Shown: positions 1 to 7,381 of the stretch, piece after piece | Layout of the letters: every line of letters starts with the position of its first letter | How positions within the stretch are numbered: the stretch's first letter is position 1 | Source: UBA4644 sp034933145 | GTDB lineage: Bacteria > Bacillota > Clostridia > Oscillospirales > Butyricicoccaceae | NCBI GenBank assembly: GCA_034933145.1 | Contig: JAYFOA010000023.1 | Coordinates: 1 to 28,739 of the forward strand | DNA: 28,739 bases | Direction of reading: 5' to 3' | Notes under the pieces: generated by a model | What the model saw: the letters and a program-made list of their open reading frames with translations, nothing else | Told to the model about the DNA's origin: nothing | Database searches by the model: none | Translations under genes and position numbers: made by a program

Positions 1-21
1 GGGCGGACCTCCGGTCCGCCC
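1..21 (-). terminator. Probable terminator hairpin after hpf
   Basis: A perfect 9-bp inverted repeat (GGGCGGACC / GGTCCGCCC, 3-base loop) lies 23 bases past the hpf stop codon. Any T-run for minus-strand termination would fall outside the window, so this is inferred from position and stem strength only. On the plus strand no T-run follows. Confidence 0.55.
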
Positions 22-44
22 GTCGGAACGGTCCCAGCCGCAGC

Positions 45-572
45 TTACTGTTGGGACACCAGCATCCCGTAACCGCCGTCATTGCGTTTATAGACGACAC
101 AGTGCTGACCGCCGCGTTCGCTGTTAATAAAGAAGAAAAAGCTGTGACCCAAAAGGTTCATCTGCAGAATTGCATCCTCAGTGGTCATCGGTTTAACGTC
201 CAATGTCTTTTCACGGACAATCTCAAACTCTTCGTCATGATAATCTGTCATGATCGGCATAGCCTTGGAGAATGCATCTTGCCGAATCCGTTTGGAGATG
301 CGTGTCTTATTCTTCTGAATCTGTCGGTCAATGGAGGCTACGGCACCGTCCACAGAAGCATACATATCGTTGGTGCGCTCCTGCGCACGGAAATACATCC
401 CGCGGAACTGCAGCGTGATCTCAGCCGTCTGCAGACCCCGCTCGTTGGAAAAAGTGATCTGCACCGAAGGTTCGTCTCCGAAATACTTCTCCAGCTTGGC
501 GCACTTTTTGGCCGCATAAGCCTTGAGGGTGTCGGAAATCATCATTTTCCGTTCGTTGTACTGAATGTTCAT
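45..572 (-). CDS. hpf: Ribosome hibernation promoting factor, long form (HPF/RaiA)
   Basis: A 175-residue protein that in its family binds the 30S subunit and drives formation of inactive 100S ribosome dimers in stationary phase. Residues 1 to about 97 match the N-terminal ribosome-binding domain (beta-alpha-beta-beta-beta-alpha, starting MNIQYNERK, with an EITLQFRG strand). Residues about 118-175 match the C-terminal dimerisation domain of the long form (VREKTLDVKPMTTEDAILQMNLLGHSFFFF, then VVYKRNDGGYGML), so this is the long HPF usual in Firmicutes. The ATG at 572 is preceded by GAGGAGGG at good spacing. An extended -10 promoter lies 30-40 bases upstream and a GC-rich hairpin follows the stop. 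It is probably monocistronic. One slightly unusual trait is a run of four Phe where the family has alternating hydrophobic residues. Confidence 0.95.
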   Translation of the reverse strand: MNIQYNERKMMISDTLKAYAAKKCAKLEKYFGDEPSVQITFSNERGLQTAEITLQFRGMYFRAQERTNDMYASVDGAVASIDRQIQKNKTRISKRIRQDAFSKAMPIMTDYHDEEFEIVREKTLDVKPMTTEDAILQMNLLGHSFFFFINSERGGQHCVVYKRNDGGYGMLVSQQ

Positions 573-602
573 AAAAGCCCTCCTCGCTCTTTTGGTGATG
601 TT

Positions 603-611
603 ATTATACCA
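603..611 (-). promoter_or_regulatory. Extended -10 promoter of hpf
   Basis: On the minus strand the sequence reads TGGTATAAT, a perfect -10 hexamer with the TGn extension. The -35 region 17 bp upstream (TATCAT) is weak, as is common for extended -10 promoters. Transcription would start near 597, giving a leader of about 25 bases with the hpf ribosome-binding site. This would separate hpf transcription from the structured region upstream. Confidence 0.6.
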
Positions 612-654
612 CGTCCGGCATGGGAATGATAGATTTTTTGTGAATTCGGCCGGA

Positions 655-835
655 ACGGACTTTTAAAAAAATCATGTGTATCGCCGCCTTTCGACGTAGT
701 TTTTGTCTCCGATATGGTAATCTGACAGTGGAAGGCGAACCCCGCCTTCCGTGCCAGGTCATCGGGCACCGTTCATATCTTTATCCCCACAACCTGTGCC
801 TTTGGCGCCGGATCTATCCGGCGCCGCCTTTTTGT
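655..835 (-). ncRNA. Candidate structured RNA upstream of hpf (possible raiA RNA)
   Basis: The 304 bases between hpf and yabR contain no convincing gene but are dense in inverted repeats: 804-825 (9-bp stem GGCGCCGGA), 751-755 with 765-769 (GTGCC/GGCAC) and 730-750 (8-bp stem GGAAGGCG). Read on the minus strand, GGCAC at 800-796 can instead pair with GTGCC at 769-765. CAGGT at 796-792 can pair with ACCTG at 759-755, which would make a pseudoknot-like arrangement. The raiA RNA class is known to lie upstream of raiA/hpf genes in Firmicutes, which fits the position and strand. I did not match it to a consensus. Alternative: a plus-strand RNA, because the 804-825 stem is followed by GCCTTTTT on the plus strand. 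Ends are approximate. Confidence 0.4.
804..833 (+). terminator. Terminator-shaped hairpin facing the plus strand
   Basis: A 9-bp perfect stem (804-812 with 817-825, loop TCTA) is followed by GCCTTTTT on the plus strand. There is no plus-strand gene upstream, so it either ends an unrecognised plus-strand RNA or is part of the folded minus-strand RNA proposed at 655-835. It sits back to back with the yabR terminator. Confidence 0.4.
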
Positions 836-839
836 CTAT

Positions 840-870
840 AAAAGACCCGGCATGGCTCTGCCATGCCGGG
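840..870 (-). terminator. Terminator of the divIC-yabR operon
   Basis: A perfect 10-bp stem (CCCGGCATGG at 846-855 with CCATGCCGGG at 861-870, 5-base loop) is followed on the minus strand by TCTTTT. It starts 6 bases past the yabR stop codon. Confidence 0.85.
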
Positions 871-876
871 ACTGCT

Positions 877-1314
877 TTACCTTTTGCGGCGACCGCCGGA
901 ACGCTTGTCATTCTGAGACCGAAGATCGGACATTTTGCTCTCGCTGCTTTGCATGAAAGCCTTCAGTTTGCTTTCAAACACATCATCTCCGCGAGGAAGG
1001 TCGCTCTGTTCCGTCCGCGACTGGCCCGCAGGAGCGCGGAATGGCGCCGGGCGTACCGGAGCAGGGCGTGGAGGCGGGGGCGGGAGCGCTTTTTTGATGG
1101 ACAGATTGACCCGGTTCTGCTCATCAATGCCGATCAGCTTCACCGTAACAGTCTGCCCTTCCTGCAGGAAATTATGGATGTCGTCCACATAAGTGTTGGC
1201 AATCTCGGAGATATGTACCATACCGCTCTTCCCGCCGGGCAGCGAGACGAACGCGCCGAATTTGGTGATGCCTGTCACTTTTCCTTCATAGATGCTGCCA
1301 ACTGTAAGATCCAT
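877..1314 (-). CDS. yabR: S1-domain RNA-binding protein, YabR-like
   Basis: A 145-residue protein. Residues 1 to about 76 form a single S1 RNA-binding (OB-fold) domain: GSIYEGKVTGITKFGAFV, GMVHISEI, VTVKLIGIDEQNRVNLSIK. A proline-rich linker (six prolines, then PRPAPVRPAP) and a charged tail ending GGRRKR follow. Location beside divIC matches the divIC-yabR order of Bacillus and Clostridia, where the small S1 protein is thought to bind ribosome or RNA. Its exact role is not settled. The reading frame extends 40 codons further upstream into divIC, but the true start is the ATG at 1314: AGGAG lies 7 bases before it and the S1 domain begins at once. It starts 10 bases after the divIC stop. Confidence 0.85.
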   Translation of the reverse strand: MDLTVGSIYEGKVTGITKFGAFVSLPGGKSGMVHISEIANTYVDDIHNFLQEGQTVTVKLIGIDEQNRVNLSIKKALPPPPPRPAPVRPAPFRAPAGQSRTEQSDLPRGDDVFESKLKAFMQSSESKMSDLRSQNDKRSGGRRKR

Positions 1315-1324
1315 ATTTCGGCTC

Positions 1325-1636
1325 CTAATTACTGGAAATATCAACGAACACCTGCTCGCCGGGATATACATAGTCAAGGTTGTCACGTGCGATCTGTGCA
1401 ATGGTATCGTCCTTATTTTCTCCATCAATGGCATTCTGTAGTTCCTGATTCCGGAGTGCCTGGCTTTCAGCCTGTCCGGTCAGCGCTGTCTGCTCAGACT
1501 TCTTAGCATTGATTCGAACCTGAAGAGAAATTAATGTAAATGCCGCATAAATGGAAAATACCGCGACAAAAATCTTCGTGGCCAGCCCCACTCGCCTCTT
1601 TTTTTTGTTCAGAGCCACCACCCCCAAAGGGTACAT
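1325..1636 (-). CDS. divIC: Septum formation initiator DivIC/FtsB
   Basis: A small bitopic divisome protein of about 100 residues. It has a short basic cytoplasmic N-terminus (NKKKRR), one membrane segment at about 19-39 (TKIFVAVFSIYAAFTLISL), then a coiled coil (SEQTALTGQAESQALRNQELQNAI) and the short DivIC/FtsB tail with DYVYPGEQVFVDI. In the family it forms a complex with FtsL and FtsQ/DivIB that activates septal FtsW-PBP. The start is uncertain. A perfect promoter predicts transcription from about 1644, so the ATG at 1636 would have almost no leader and no ribosome-binding site. Two tandem in-frame GTG codons (1621 and 1618) follow a G-rich stretch and are plausible alternatives. It forms an operon with yabR. 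Confidence 0.85.
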   Translation of the reverse strand: MYPLGVVALNKKKRRVGLATKIFVAVFSIYAAFTLISLQVRINAKKSEQTALTGQAESQALRNQELQNAIDGENKDDTIAQIARDNLDYVYPGEQVFVDISSN

Positions 1637-1650
1637 TTATAATTATTCAT

Positions 1651-1679
1651 ATTATAATAACAGAATCAGCGATTGTCAA
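1651..1679 (-). promoter_or_regulatory. Perfect consensus sigma-A promoter of divIC-yabR
   Basis: On the minus strand: -35 TTGACA at 1679-1674, a 17-bp spacer and -10 TATAAT at 1656-1651. Both hexamers match the consensus exactly with optimal spacing. The -35 begins one base after the T-run of the ftsZ terminator. Confidence 0.9.
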
Positions 1680-1680
1680 G

Positions 1681-1716
1681 AAAAAACCGCCGCCCGCAAG
1701 GCTTTGCGAACGGCGG
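1681..1716 (-). terminator. Terminator of the dcw operon after ftsZ
   Basis: The stem CCGCCG (1687-1692) / CGGCGG (1711-1716), with an inner GCAA/TTGC pairing, is followed on the minus strand by TTTTTT (1686-1681). It begins 7 bases after the ftsZ stop codon. Confidence 0.85.
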
Positions 1717-1723
1717 ACAATCG

Positions 1724-2875
1724 TTATCTATCCTTGAAAATCCGCAAAATTGCCTCAAAAGGATCGTCGACTTCTTCCCGCGGCTTTTCCGGCTCCGGCG
1801 CGGGCACCGTTTCTGTCTGGGCAGGCTCTTCTGCCGTCTCTGCCGACTGTTTCTGTACCGGCTGCTGCCCCGAATGCCTGTTCGCATCACGGACAATATT
1901 CTTCGGCTCTTTCGGCTGTACAGCATCAAACCCGGTGGCAACCACCGTGATGCGTATCTCGTCATCCAGCGTATCATCCACGGATGCGCCAAAAATAATA
2001 TGCGCATCAGGATGCGCGGCCTCCTGCACCATGGTGGCCGCCTCTTCAACCTCATCCAGACTCATATCCGGAGAACCGGTAATATTCAGCAGGACACCGC
2101 GGGCCCCGGTAATCGATGTCTCCAGCAGAGGGCTGTCAATGGCCATCCGCGCGGCCTCCGTTGCTTTCTCCTTGCCGGAGGCACGGCCGACGCCCATATG
2201 GGCATAGCCAGCATTCCGCATAATCGTAGCTACATCATTGAAGTCCAGGTTAATCAGGCCCGGGACGGTCATAAGCTCACTGATGCTCTGTACCGCCTGG
2301 CGCAGGACATTGTCCGCAATTTCAAATGCGTTTTGAAATGTGATCTTTTGTTCGCTGACCAAATTCAGCCGCTCGTTCGGAACCACAACCAGTGCGTCCA
2401 CCTTTTCGCGCAGCTCGGAAATACCAGCAACCGCCTGCTCAATACGGCGCTTTCCTTCGAATGGGAAGGGACGGGTTACCACGCCGACGGTGAGGATCCC
2501 CATGTCCTTTGCGATCTCCGCAACAACAGGCGCGCCGCCTGTCCCAGTGCCACCGCCCATGCCGGCGGTAATGAAAACCATGTTGATGCCCTCGAGCATC
2601 TTCCGGACTTCATCCTCGCTCTCCTGCGCGGCCTTTCGCCCGACCTCCGGATTGGAACCGGCGCCCAGGCCGTGGGTCAATTTTTCGCCGATCTGCAACT
2701 TCATAGTCGCGGCAGAATAGTCAAGACACTGCTTGTCCGTATTGATTGCGACAAAATCAATGCCGCGGATACCGCTGGTAATCATCCGGTTTACGGCATT
2801 TCCCCCGCCGCCGCCGACACCGACAACACGAATCGCCACATTGGAATCGCCGCCGAATTCAAAAGCAAAGCTCAT
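1724..2875 (-). CDS. ftsZ: Cell division protein FtsZ
   Basis: A 383-residue tubulin-like GTPase that polymerises into the cytokinetic Z ring. Visible features are the N-terminal nucleotide-binding strand VVGVGGGGGNAVNRM (about 18-32), the tubulin signature GGGTGTG at 107-113, and the T7-loop region NLDFNDV that completes the neighbouring subunit's active site. A Pro/Glu-rich linker (about 318-366) leads to the C-terminal conserved peptide region ending DDPFEAILRIFKDR, the usual docking site for membrane tethers. No ftsA or sepF neighbours it here. The frame runs six codons further upstream, but GGAGGT sits 6 bases before the ATG at 2875 and the FtsZ N-terminus begins there. It is the last gene of the dcw cluster, 30 bases after ftsQ. 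Confidence 0.98.
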   Translation of the reverse strand: MSFAFEFGGDSNVAIRVVGVGGGGGNAVNRMITSGIRGIDFVAINTDKQCLDYSAATMKLQIGEKLTHGLGAGSNPEVGRKAAQESEDEVRKMLEGINMVFITAGMGGGTGTGGAPVVAEIAKDMGILTVGVVTRPFPFEGKRRIEQAVAGISELREKVDALVVVPNERLNLVSEQKITFQNAFEIADNVLRQAVQSISELMTVPGLINLDFNDVATIMRNAGYAHMGVGRASGKEKATEAARMAIDSPLLETSITGARGVLLNITGSPDMSLDEVEEAATMVQEAAHPDAHIIFGASVDDTLDDEIRITVVATGFDAVQPKEPKNIVRDANRHSGQQPVQKQSAETAEEPAQTETVPAPEPEKPREEVDDPFEAILRIFKDR

Positions 2876-2905
2876 AGGTGGACCTCCATCCAATATCAGA
2901 AAGTC

Positions 2906-3670
2906 TTATTCAGAAATAAATCGCGCAGTACGCACATCGGATATATCAATCACGCCACGTTGATTGGGGGACAGCTTGTCCGTTACAATCACGCGAAGAT
3001 AGTCCATCTTTTTCTCCAGATCCTCCGTCGTACCGATACGCACGGTAAATCTATCCTGATAGGTGAACGAGACACTGTATCCGCGGGAAAAATCCACTTC
3101 ACCTACTTGTTGTATTATACCATCTTCCCGCAGGGTATTCAATAAAAAATATAAGGGTTTTTCCTTCTCCTGCTCGGCAAAAACGGCGGATTTCCCGCTT
3201 TGCGGATCGGAAAGTGCCGCACCGCGGACAATGCAGAGCCCTTCGGGTGTCGAAGCGGTCTCTTCCAGCACCTTTCCCTTTTCATCAATCAAGTATATTT
3301 TCCCTTCCGACTCTACCGCCGCCACCGGCACACAGTCGGACACTGTGATTTCCACCGTGTCCGGCAGGTGACGGCGAATCGTGATTTCCGAAAGGTAAGG
3401 GAATTTCTCAAACATGCGATTAATAGCAGAAAACTTGTTAAAGAAAAACATGTTTCCCCCGGCACGGATGTCGGAAGTATCGATCAGTTCCTGCGCGTCG
3501 TACCGGGTTTCGCCTGAAACCTGTACCGTGCTGATCTTGAAAAAGACCGTGATAGCGGCCAGGATACCTGCTGCCGCAAGGGCGACGCAGAGCATGACCA
3601 GCAGGAGCGTACCGCCCCTGCCGCGCCTTCTGCGCCGTTTCCTTCTCTTTCTACGCTCCTGGGATGCCAT
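2906..3670 (-). CDS. ftsQ: Cell division protein FtsQ/DivIB
   Basis: A 254-residue bitopic divisome protein. A very basic cytoplasmic N-terminus (RRKRRKRRRRRGRG) precedes one membrane helix at about 20-44. Residues about 46-115 fit the POTRA domain (ISTVQVSG, then FPYLSEITIRRHLPDTVEITVSD), followed by the beta domain of FtsQ/DivIB (residues about 116-250). In the family it links FtsL and DivIC/FtsB and regulates septal peptidoglycan synthesis. The ATG at 3670 is preceded by AGGAAGGG about 8 bases away and lies 14 bases after the murA stop, so it is co-transcribed with murA and ftsZ. Confidence 0.92.
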   Translation of the reverse strand: MASQERRKRRKRRRRRGRGGTLLLVMLCVALAAAGILAAITVFFKISTVQVSGETRYDAQELIDTSDIRAGGNMFFFNKFSAINRMFEKFPYLSEITIRRHLPDTVEITVSDCVPVAAVESEGKIYLIDEKGKVLEETASTPEGLCIVRGAALSDPQSGKSAVFAEQEKEKPLYFLLNTLREDGIIQQVGEVDFSRGYSVSFTYQDRFTVRIGTTEDLEKKMDYLRVIVTDKLSPNQRGVIDISDVRTARFISE

Positions 3671-3684
3671 GTTGAATACCCTTC

Positions 3685-4941
3685 CTATCCGTTCTCCCCG
3701 TGAATGTCTGCACCTAAAATCTGCAGCCTCGCGGGCAAATCGGCATATCCTCGTTCGATATGTTTTATTTCCTCAATCCGGCTCTCGCCCTCCGCCGCCA
3801 GCGCGGCGATCACCAGCGCCGCTCCGCCCCGAAGATCCGTGCAGAAAACCCGCGCGCCCCGCAGCTTCGGCACACCGCAGACCACCGCGGCACGCCCTGC
3901 TACCTGTATGTCGGCGCCAAGCTTCCGCAGCTCCTCTACGTGGCGAAAACGGTTTTCAAAGATATTTTCCAAAAAAATCGTTGTGCCGTCCGCAACACAG
4001 GCTGTCGCCATCAGCGGCGCCTGCGAGTCGGTAGGAAAGCCCGGATATGGCATCGTACGTATCGGCGCCATCGGACGCAGTTCCCCTGTACGCTCCAGTG
4101 TCACCGTACGTCCGGCCACACTGCAGCGGCAGCCTGCTTCTGTAAGACATTGCAGAACGGTCGCCAGATGCTCCGGCTCCACATTGGTGATGGTGATCCG
4201 TCCGCCGCAGGCCGCGGCGGCACATAGAAACGTCGCTGCCTCAATGCGATCGGGCAGGATTGTATGTTCCACGTCCCGTCGGGCGTTTCCACCCGTGATT
4301 GTAATCTGACTCTCTCCCCCGCCGCTGACAGTACATCCTGCCTTTCGCAGGAACTCCTGTAAATCGGCGATTTCCGGCTCCCGAGCGGCATTGATGATCC
4401 GCGTCACGCCGGCGCAGGCCGTAGCGGCCAGCATGGAATTTTCCGTGGCGCCTACGCTGGGAAAGCTTAAAAAAATATCCTCCCCGCGCATATCGCCTGC
4501 GGTACAGATAATGTCGCCGCCCTCTTCCCGCACCTTGATGCCCAGTCTCGACAGCGCTGACAGATGCAGATCGATAGGCCGAGGCCCCAGCTCGCAGCCT
4601 CCGGGCGCGCTCAAACGCGCCTTGCCACAACGGGCGATAATCGGCCCAAGAAAAATGACCGACGATCGCATCTCACGCATCAGTTCATGCGGCACATCAA
4701 ACCGGTCCATAGGGGCCGAATCCACTATGATCGTATCCCTGTCCCGTTCAACCCGGCAGCCCAGATGCAGTAGGATGCGAATCGAAGCGTCTACATCCCG
4801 CAGGTCGGGACAATTATGTAGTACGTTTCGGCCTCCGTTGAGCAGTGTCGCCGCAAGGATCGGCAGCACGCTGTTCTTGGCGCCGTTGACCGGCACCGTG
4901 CCGGTCAGAGGGCTTCCGCCCCGCACAAGCCAATAGCCCAT
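3685..4941 (-). CDS. murA: UDP-N-acetylglucosamine 1-carboxyvinyltransferase (MurA)
   Basis: A 418-residue enzyme that transfers enolpyruvate from PEP to UDP-GlcNAc, the first committed step of peptidoglycan synthesis, in the cytoplasm. The N-terminus carries VNGAKNSVLP with the conserved Lys22-Asn23 pair. The catalytic loop GGCELGPRP has the nucleophile Cys116, the residue alkylated by fosfomycin in this family, so nothing here suggests intrinsic fosfomycin resistance through Cys-to-Asp replacement. Two inside-out alpha/beta domains of expected length are present. The frame extends nine codons upstream, but GGAGGGG lies 7 bases before the ATG at 4941. Firmicutes often have two MurA copies; this one sits inside the dcw cluster between murG and ftsQ. 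A hairpin lies in the 92-base gap from murG. Confidence 0.96.
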   Translation of the reverse strand: MGYWLVRGGSPLTGTVPVNGAKNSVLPILAATLLNGGRNVLHNCPDLRDVDASIRILLHLGCRVERDRDTIIVDSAPMDRFDVPHELMREMRSSVIFLGPIIARCGKARLSAPGGCELGPRPIDLHLSALSRLGIKVREEGGDIICTAGDMRGEDIFLSFPSVGATENSMLAATACAGVTRIINAAREPEIADLQEFLRKAGCTVSGGGESQITITGGNARRDVEHTILPDRIEAATFLCAAAACGGRITITNVEPEHLATVLQCLTEAGCRCSVAGRTVTLERTGELRPMAPIRTMPYPGFPTDSQAPLMATACVADGTTIFLENIFENRFRHVEELRKLGADIQVAGRAAVVCGVPKLRGARVFCTDLRGGAALVIAALAAEGESRIEEIKHIERGYADLPARLQILGADIHGENG

Positions 4942-5003
4942 ACTCGCTCCCCTCCGCAGATGGTTCACGCCATCCTATGCGAAGGAACGGCGATGGGTTC
5001 AAA

Positions 5004-5028
5004 AATCGCTGCCGCCCGTCCGCGGCAG
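5004..5028 (-). terminator. Hairpin between murG and murA, possible partial terminator
   Basis: In the 92-base murG-murA gap, CTGCCGC (5009-5015) pairs with GCGGCAG (5022-5028) across a 6-base loop. On the minus strand it is followed by CGATTTTT. The T-run starts three bases after the stem, so this would be a weak terminator or attenuator that lowers transcription into murA-ftsQ-ftsZ. I see no strong promoter after it. Confidence 0.45.
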
Positions 5029-5033
5029 GGAAG

Positions 5034-6140
5034 TCACAGAAGACCTTTGATTGCCTTATAAATATTCGCGAGTGCCTGCGGCTGTGCCTTTCCGCAAGCA
5101 TTCTCACCCATCCGGGCAAGGCGGGGCGGATCCTGCAGCAGCGAAAGTACCGTATCGTAAAGATGCTCCGCCGTACTTTCTGCCTCGGTGATTACCACGG
5201 CAGCACCGGCCTTTTCCAGAATGCGGGCGTTCTTTTCCTGATGGTTCTCTGCCACAAAAGGCGAGGGTACCAGCACCGACGGACGACCCGCTGCACACAG
5301 CTCTGCCAGCGTCCCGCCGGCCCGGCACAAAAACAGGTCGGCACAGGCCAGTGCCCGATCCATATCATAAATGTATGGCCGCAGATCGACATTGTCGCTG
5401 TGCGCAAAATCCAGACCTAGCTTCTCCGTCTCCTTCCGCATCCATTCATAGTGCTTTGCGCCAGCAGCATAGAGTACGTTGAATTCCCGCTTGCGGGCAG
5501 CCATAACGAGAAATTCCTCCATCTTCCGGTTCATATACAGTGCGCCCACCGAGCCCCAGAAGCAGCATAGTGTCGGCAGCTTGTTGGGAAACAGCGGCTC
5601 CCAGCTTTTATCCCGGCAGCGAAGGATCTCCTCCCGCACCGGACTGCCGGTCAATATGAACTTTTTTGCCCGGGGGATCAGTTTTTCCGTCTCAGCATAG
5701 CTGAGCATGACACAGTCAACGTGCTTCGCCAGCAGCTTTGTAGCGATGCCCGGCGTCGCATTGACCTCCAGAATCGCTGTCTTCACACCACATTTTGCCG
5801 CGGCATAAACCATTGGAAAACTGGCATAGCCGCCGGTTCCCATCACCAGGTCGGGTTTAAACTCCCGCACAATTTTCTTGCAGGCAGAGATCGCCGCCAG
5901 TGTCTCACGGATAGCGCAGGCGTTTTTTGCTAGCCCCCCTATGCTTTTTTCACGCGAAAGGCCCGTCAGCGGAAACGTATCGATCGGATAGCCTGCCTTT
6001 TCCGCAAGCGTCTCTTCAATATTTCCCCGACCCCCGCAAAAGCGTACCTCGCTGCTCTCCTGCCGCGAAATATAGTTTGCTGCGGCAATGGCGGGGTTGA
6101 CATGTCCGGCGGTACCCCCGCCGGCAAAGATAATCCGCAT
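5034..6140 (-). CDS. murG: MurG, undecaprenyl-PP-MurNAc-pentapeptide GlcNAc transferase
   Basis: A 368-residue GT-B glycosyltransferase that adds GlcNAc from UDP-GlcNAc to lipid I, giving lipid II on the inner face of the membrane. The N-terminal lipid-binding G-loop is visible as FAGGGTAGHVNPA (about 5-17). The second domain has ALACADLFLCRAGGTLAELCAAGRPSVLVP, the UDP-GlcNAc-binding region typical of MurG. Length is normal. Its ATG lies 4 bases beyond the ftsW stop and its AGGAGGG site lies inside the end of ftsW, which implies translational coupling to the lipid II polymerase gene. Confidence 0.97.
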   Translation of the reverse strand: MRIIFAGGGTAGHVNPAIAAANYISRQESSEVRFCGGRGNIEETLAEKAGYPIDTFPLTGLSREKSIGGLAKNACAIRETLAAISACKKIVREFKPDLVMGTGGYASFPMVYAAAKCGVKTAILEVNATPGIATKLLAKHVDCVMLSYAETEKLIPRAKKFILTGSPVREEILRCRDKSWEPLFPNKLPTLCCFWGSVGALYMNRKMEEFLVMAARKREFNVLYAAGAKHYEWMRKETEKLGLDFAHSDNVDLRPYIYDMDRALACADLFLCRAGGTLAELCAAGRPSVLVPSPFVAENHQEKNARILEKAGAAVVITEAESTAEHLYDTVLSLLQDPPRLARMGENACGKAQPQALANIYKAIKGLL

Positions 6141-6144
6141 TTGA

Positions 6145-7299
6145 TCAGCCCTCCTTTGGCGCGGGCATTCGTCGGGAAATGGCCAGCAGAATGCCCATTT
6201 CCGCCAACTGAATCAGCAGTGCCGTTCCCCCATAGCTGAAAAACGGAAGCGACGCTCCGGTTACCGGACAAAGCCCGGTGACAACGAACAAATTAATAAC
6301 GACCTGAACTGCAATCTGCGTGGTAATACCCGCCGCCAGCAGCGTCCCGAATTTATCGTTTGCATGCAGCGCGATATAATACCCGCGCCAGATCAACGCG
6401 GCAAATATGAGCAAGATCAGCGTGGCCCCGATGAAGCCAAGTTCTTCGCAGACCACCGAAAAGATAAAGTCGTTGGCTGGTTCCGGCAAATACAGATGCT
6501 TTTGTCGGCTCTGTCCCAGACCCAGGCCCCAAAAGCCGCCGCTGCCGATGGCTATCAGGCTGTTGCCGCCCTGCCAACCCTTTCCACGGAAATAATCGAA
6601 AGGATGCAGCCACACGTTGATACGGGTCATAGCATAATCGTTGGTTTTGATATACCATACCACAGCGGCCACTCCCGCCCCGCCGCCGGCAAGTAGCCAG
6701 GCAAAATTGGCTCCGCCCACAAAAATGATGAGCATCCCGATCAGAGCGATGATGACCGTACCGGAAAGGTGCTTTTCCCATTTCATCAATATAGCGAATA
6801 GGCCGATGATCACAATAAAGGGAGCGATCCCCCAACGAAGCGTACGCATTTTCTTTTCGCCAAAGATGGTTGCGACGCTGGAAAAGCACAGGATGATTGC
6901 CACCTTGGCAAGCTCTGAGGGCTGAAACTGTCCAAGACCGGGCAGGAGGATCCAGCGGGTAGCCTCGTTGCGCGTAATCCAAAAGCTTTTCAGTCCTGGA
7001 ATCTTGATCGTGGCCATCAGCAGAATGGCGCAGATCAGTGCCGGGATGGCCAGATAATGCAGCTTGTGGTAATTGAGTTTTGAAAGAACGAACATGACTG
7101 CGACACCGGCGGCAGCAAAGATTCCCTGACGGAAAATGTAATAGGTCGAGTTGCCGTCCTCAGTAGCATATGCTACCGCATAGCTGGCAGAAAACAGACA
7201 AACCAAACCAACCATCAGCAAGAGGAGGGTCAGCATAACCAGCGGTCCGTCGATATGTCCCAGCACTTTTGGGCGCTCCCGCTCCGCCTCGGCACGCAT
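6145..7299 (-). CDS. ftsW: Septal peptidoglycan glycosyltransferase FtsW (SEDS)
   Basis: A polytopic SEDS-family protein (384 residues from the ATG at 7299) with about ten membrane segments. It polymerises lipid II at the septum together with its class B PBP partner, also encoded in this cluster. Family motifs are GQFQPSELAK, the large extracellular loop with EPANDFIFSVVCEELGF (holding the Asp that is essential in SEDS proteins), and PFFSYGGTALL near the end. The start is doubtful. No ribosome-binding site precedes the ATG at 7299. In-frame 23 codons upstream, an ATT at 7368 follows GGGGGAG by 6 bases, directly after the mraY stop, and there is no ATG, GTG, TTG or CTG in between. With the ATT start the protein would have 407 residues and a basic N-terminal extension. 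Confidence 0.93.
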   Translation of the reverse strand: MRAEAERERPKVLGHIDGPLVMLTLLLLMVGLVCLFSASYAVAYATEDGNSTYYIFRQGIFAAAGVAVMFVLSKLNYHKLHYLAIPALICAILLMATIKIPGLKSFWITRNEATRWILLPGLGQFQPSELAKVAIILCFSSVATIFGEKKMRTLRWGIAPFIVIIGLFAILMKWEKHLSGTVIIALIGMLIIFVGGANFAWLLAGGGAGVAAVVWYIKTNDYAMTRINVWLHPFDYFRGKGWQGGNSLIAIGSGGFWGLGLGQSRQKHLYLPEPANDFIFSVVCEELGFIGATLILLIFAALIWRGYYIALHANDKFGTLLAAGITTQIAVQVVINLFVVTGLCPVTGASLPFFSYGGTALLIQLAEMGILLAISRRMPAPKEG

Positions 7300-7381
7300 A
7301 TCGGAAGAAAAAGCGCCGGCAGTCCGGGTGACGCCTACAGCGGCAGGCGCGCGTTTTGTTCTGGTAATGGGAAGCTCCCCC

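Noticed and set aside
569..769. A 66-codon minus-strand frame just upstream of hpf
   Set aside because: It runs through the hpf promoter and the folded intergenic region, has no ribosome-binding site and has no recognisable domain.
1673..3145. A 490-codon plus-strand open frame opposite ftsZ and ftsQ
   Set aside because: It lies wholly antisense to two clear genes, its product resembles no known family to my eye, and it reflects the GC-skewed codon use of the true strand.
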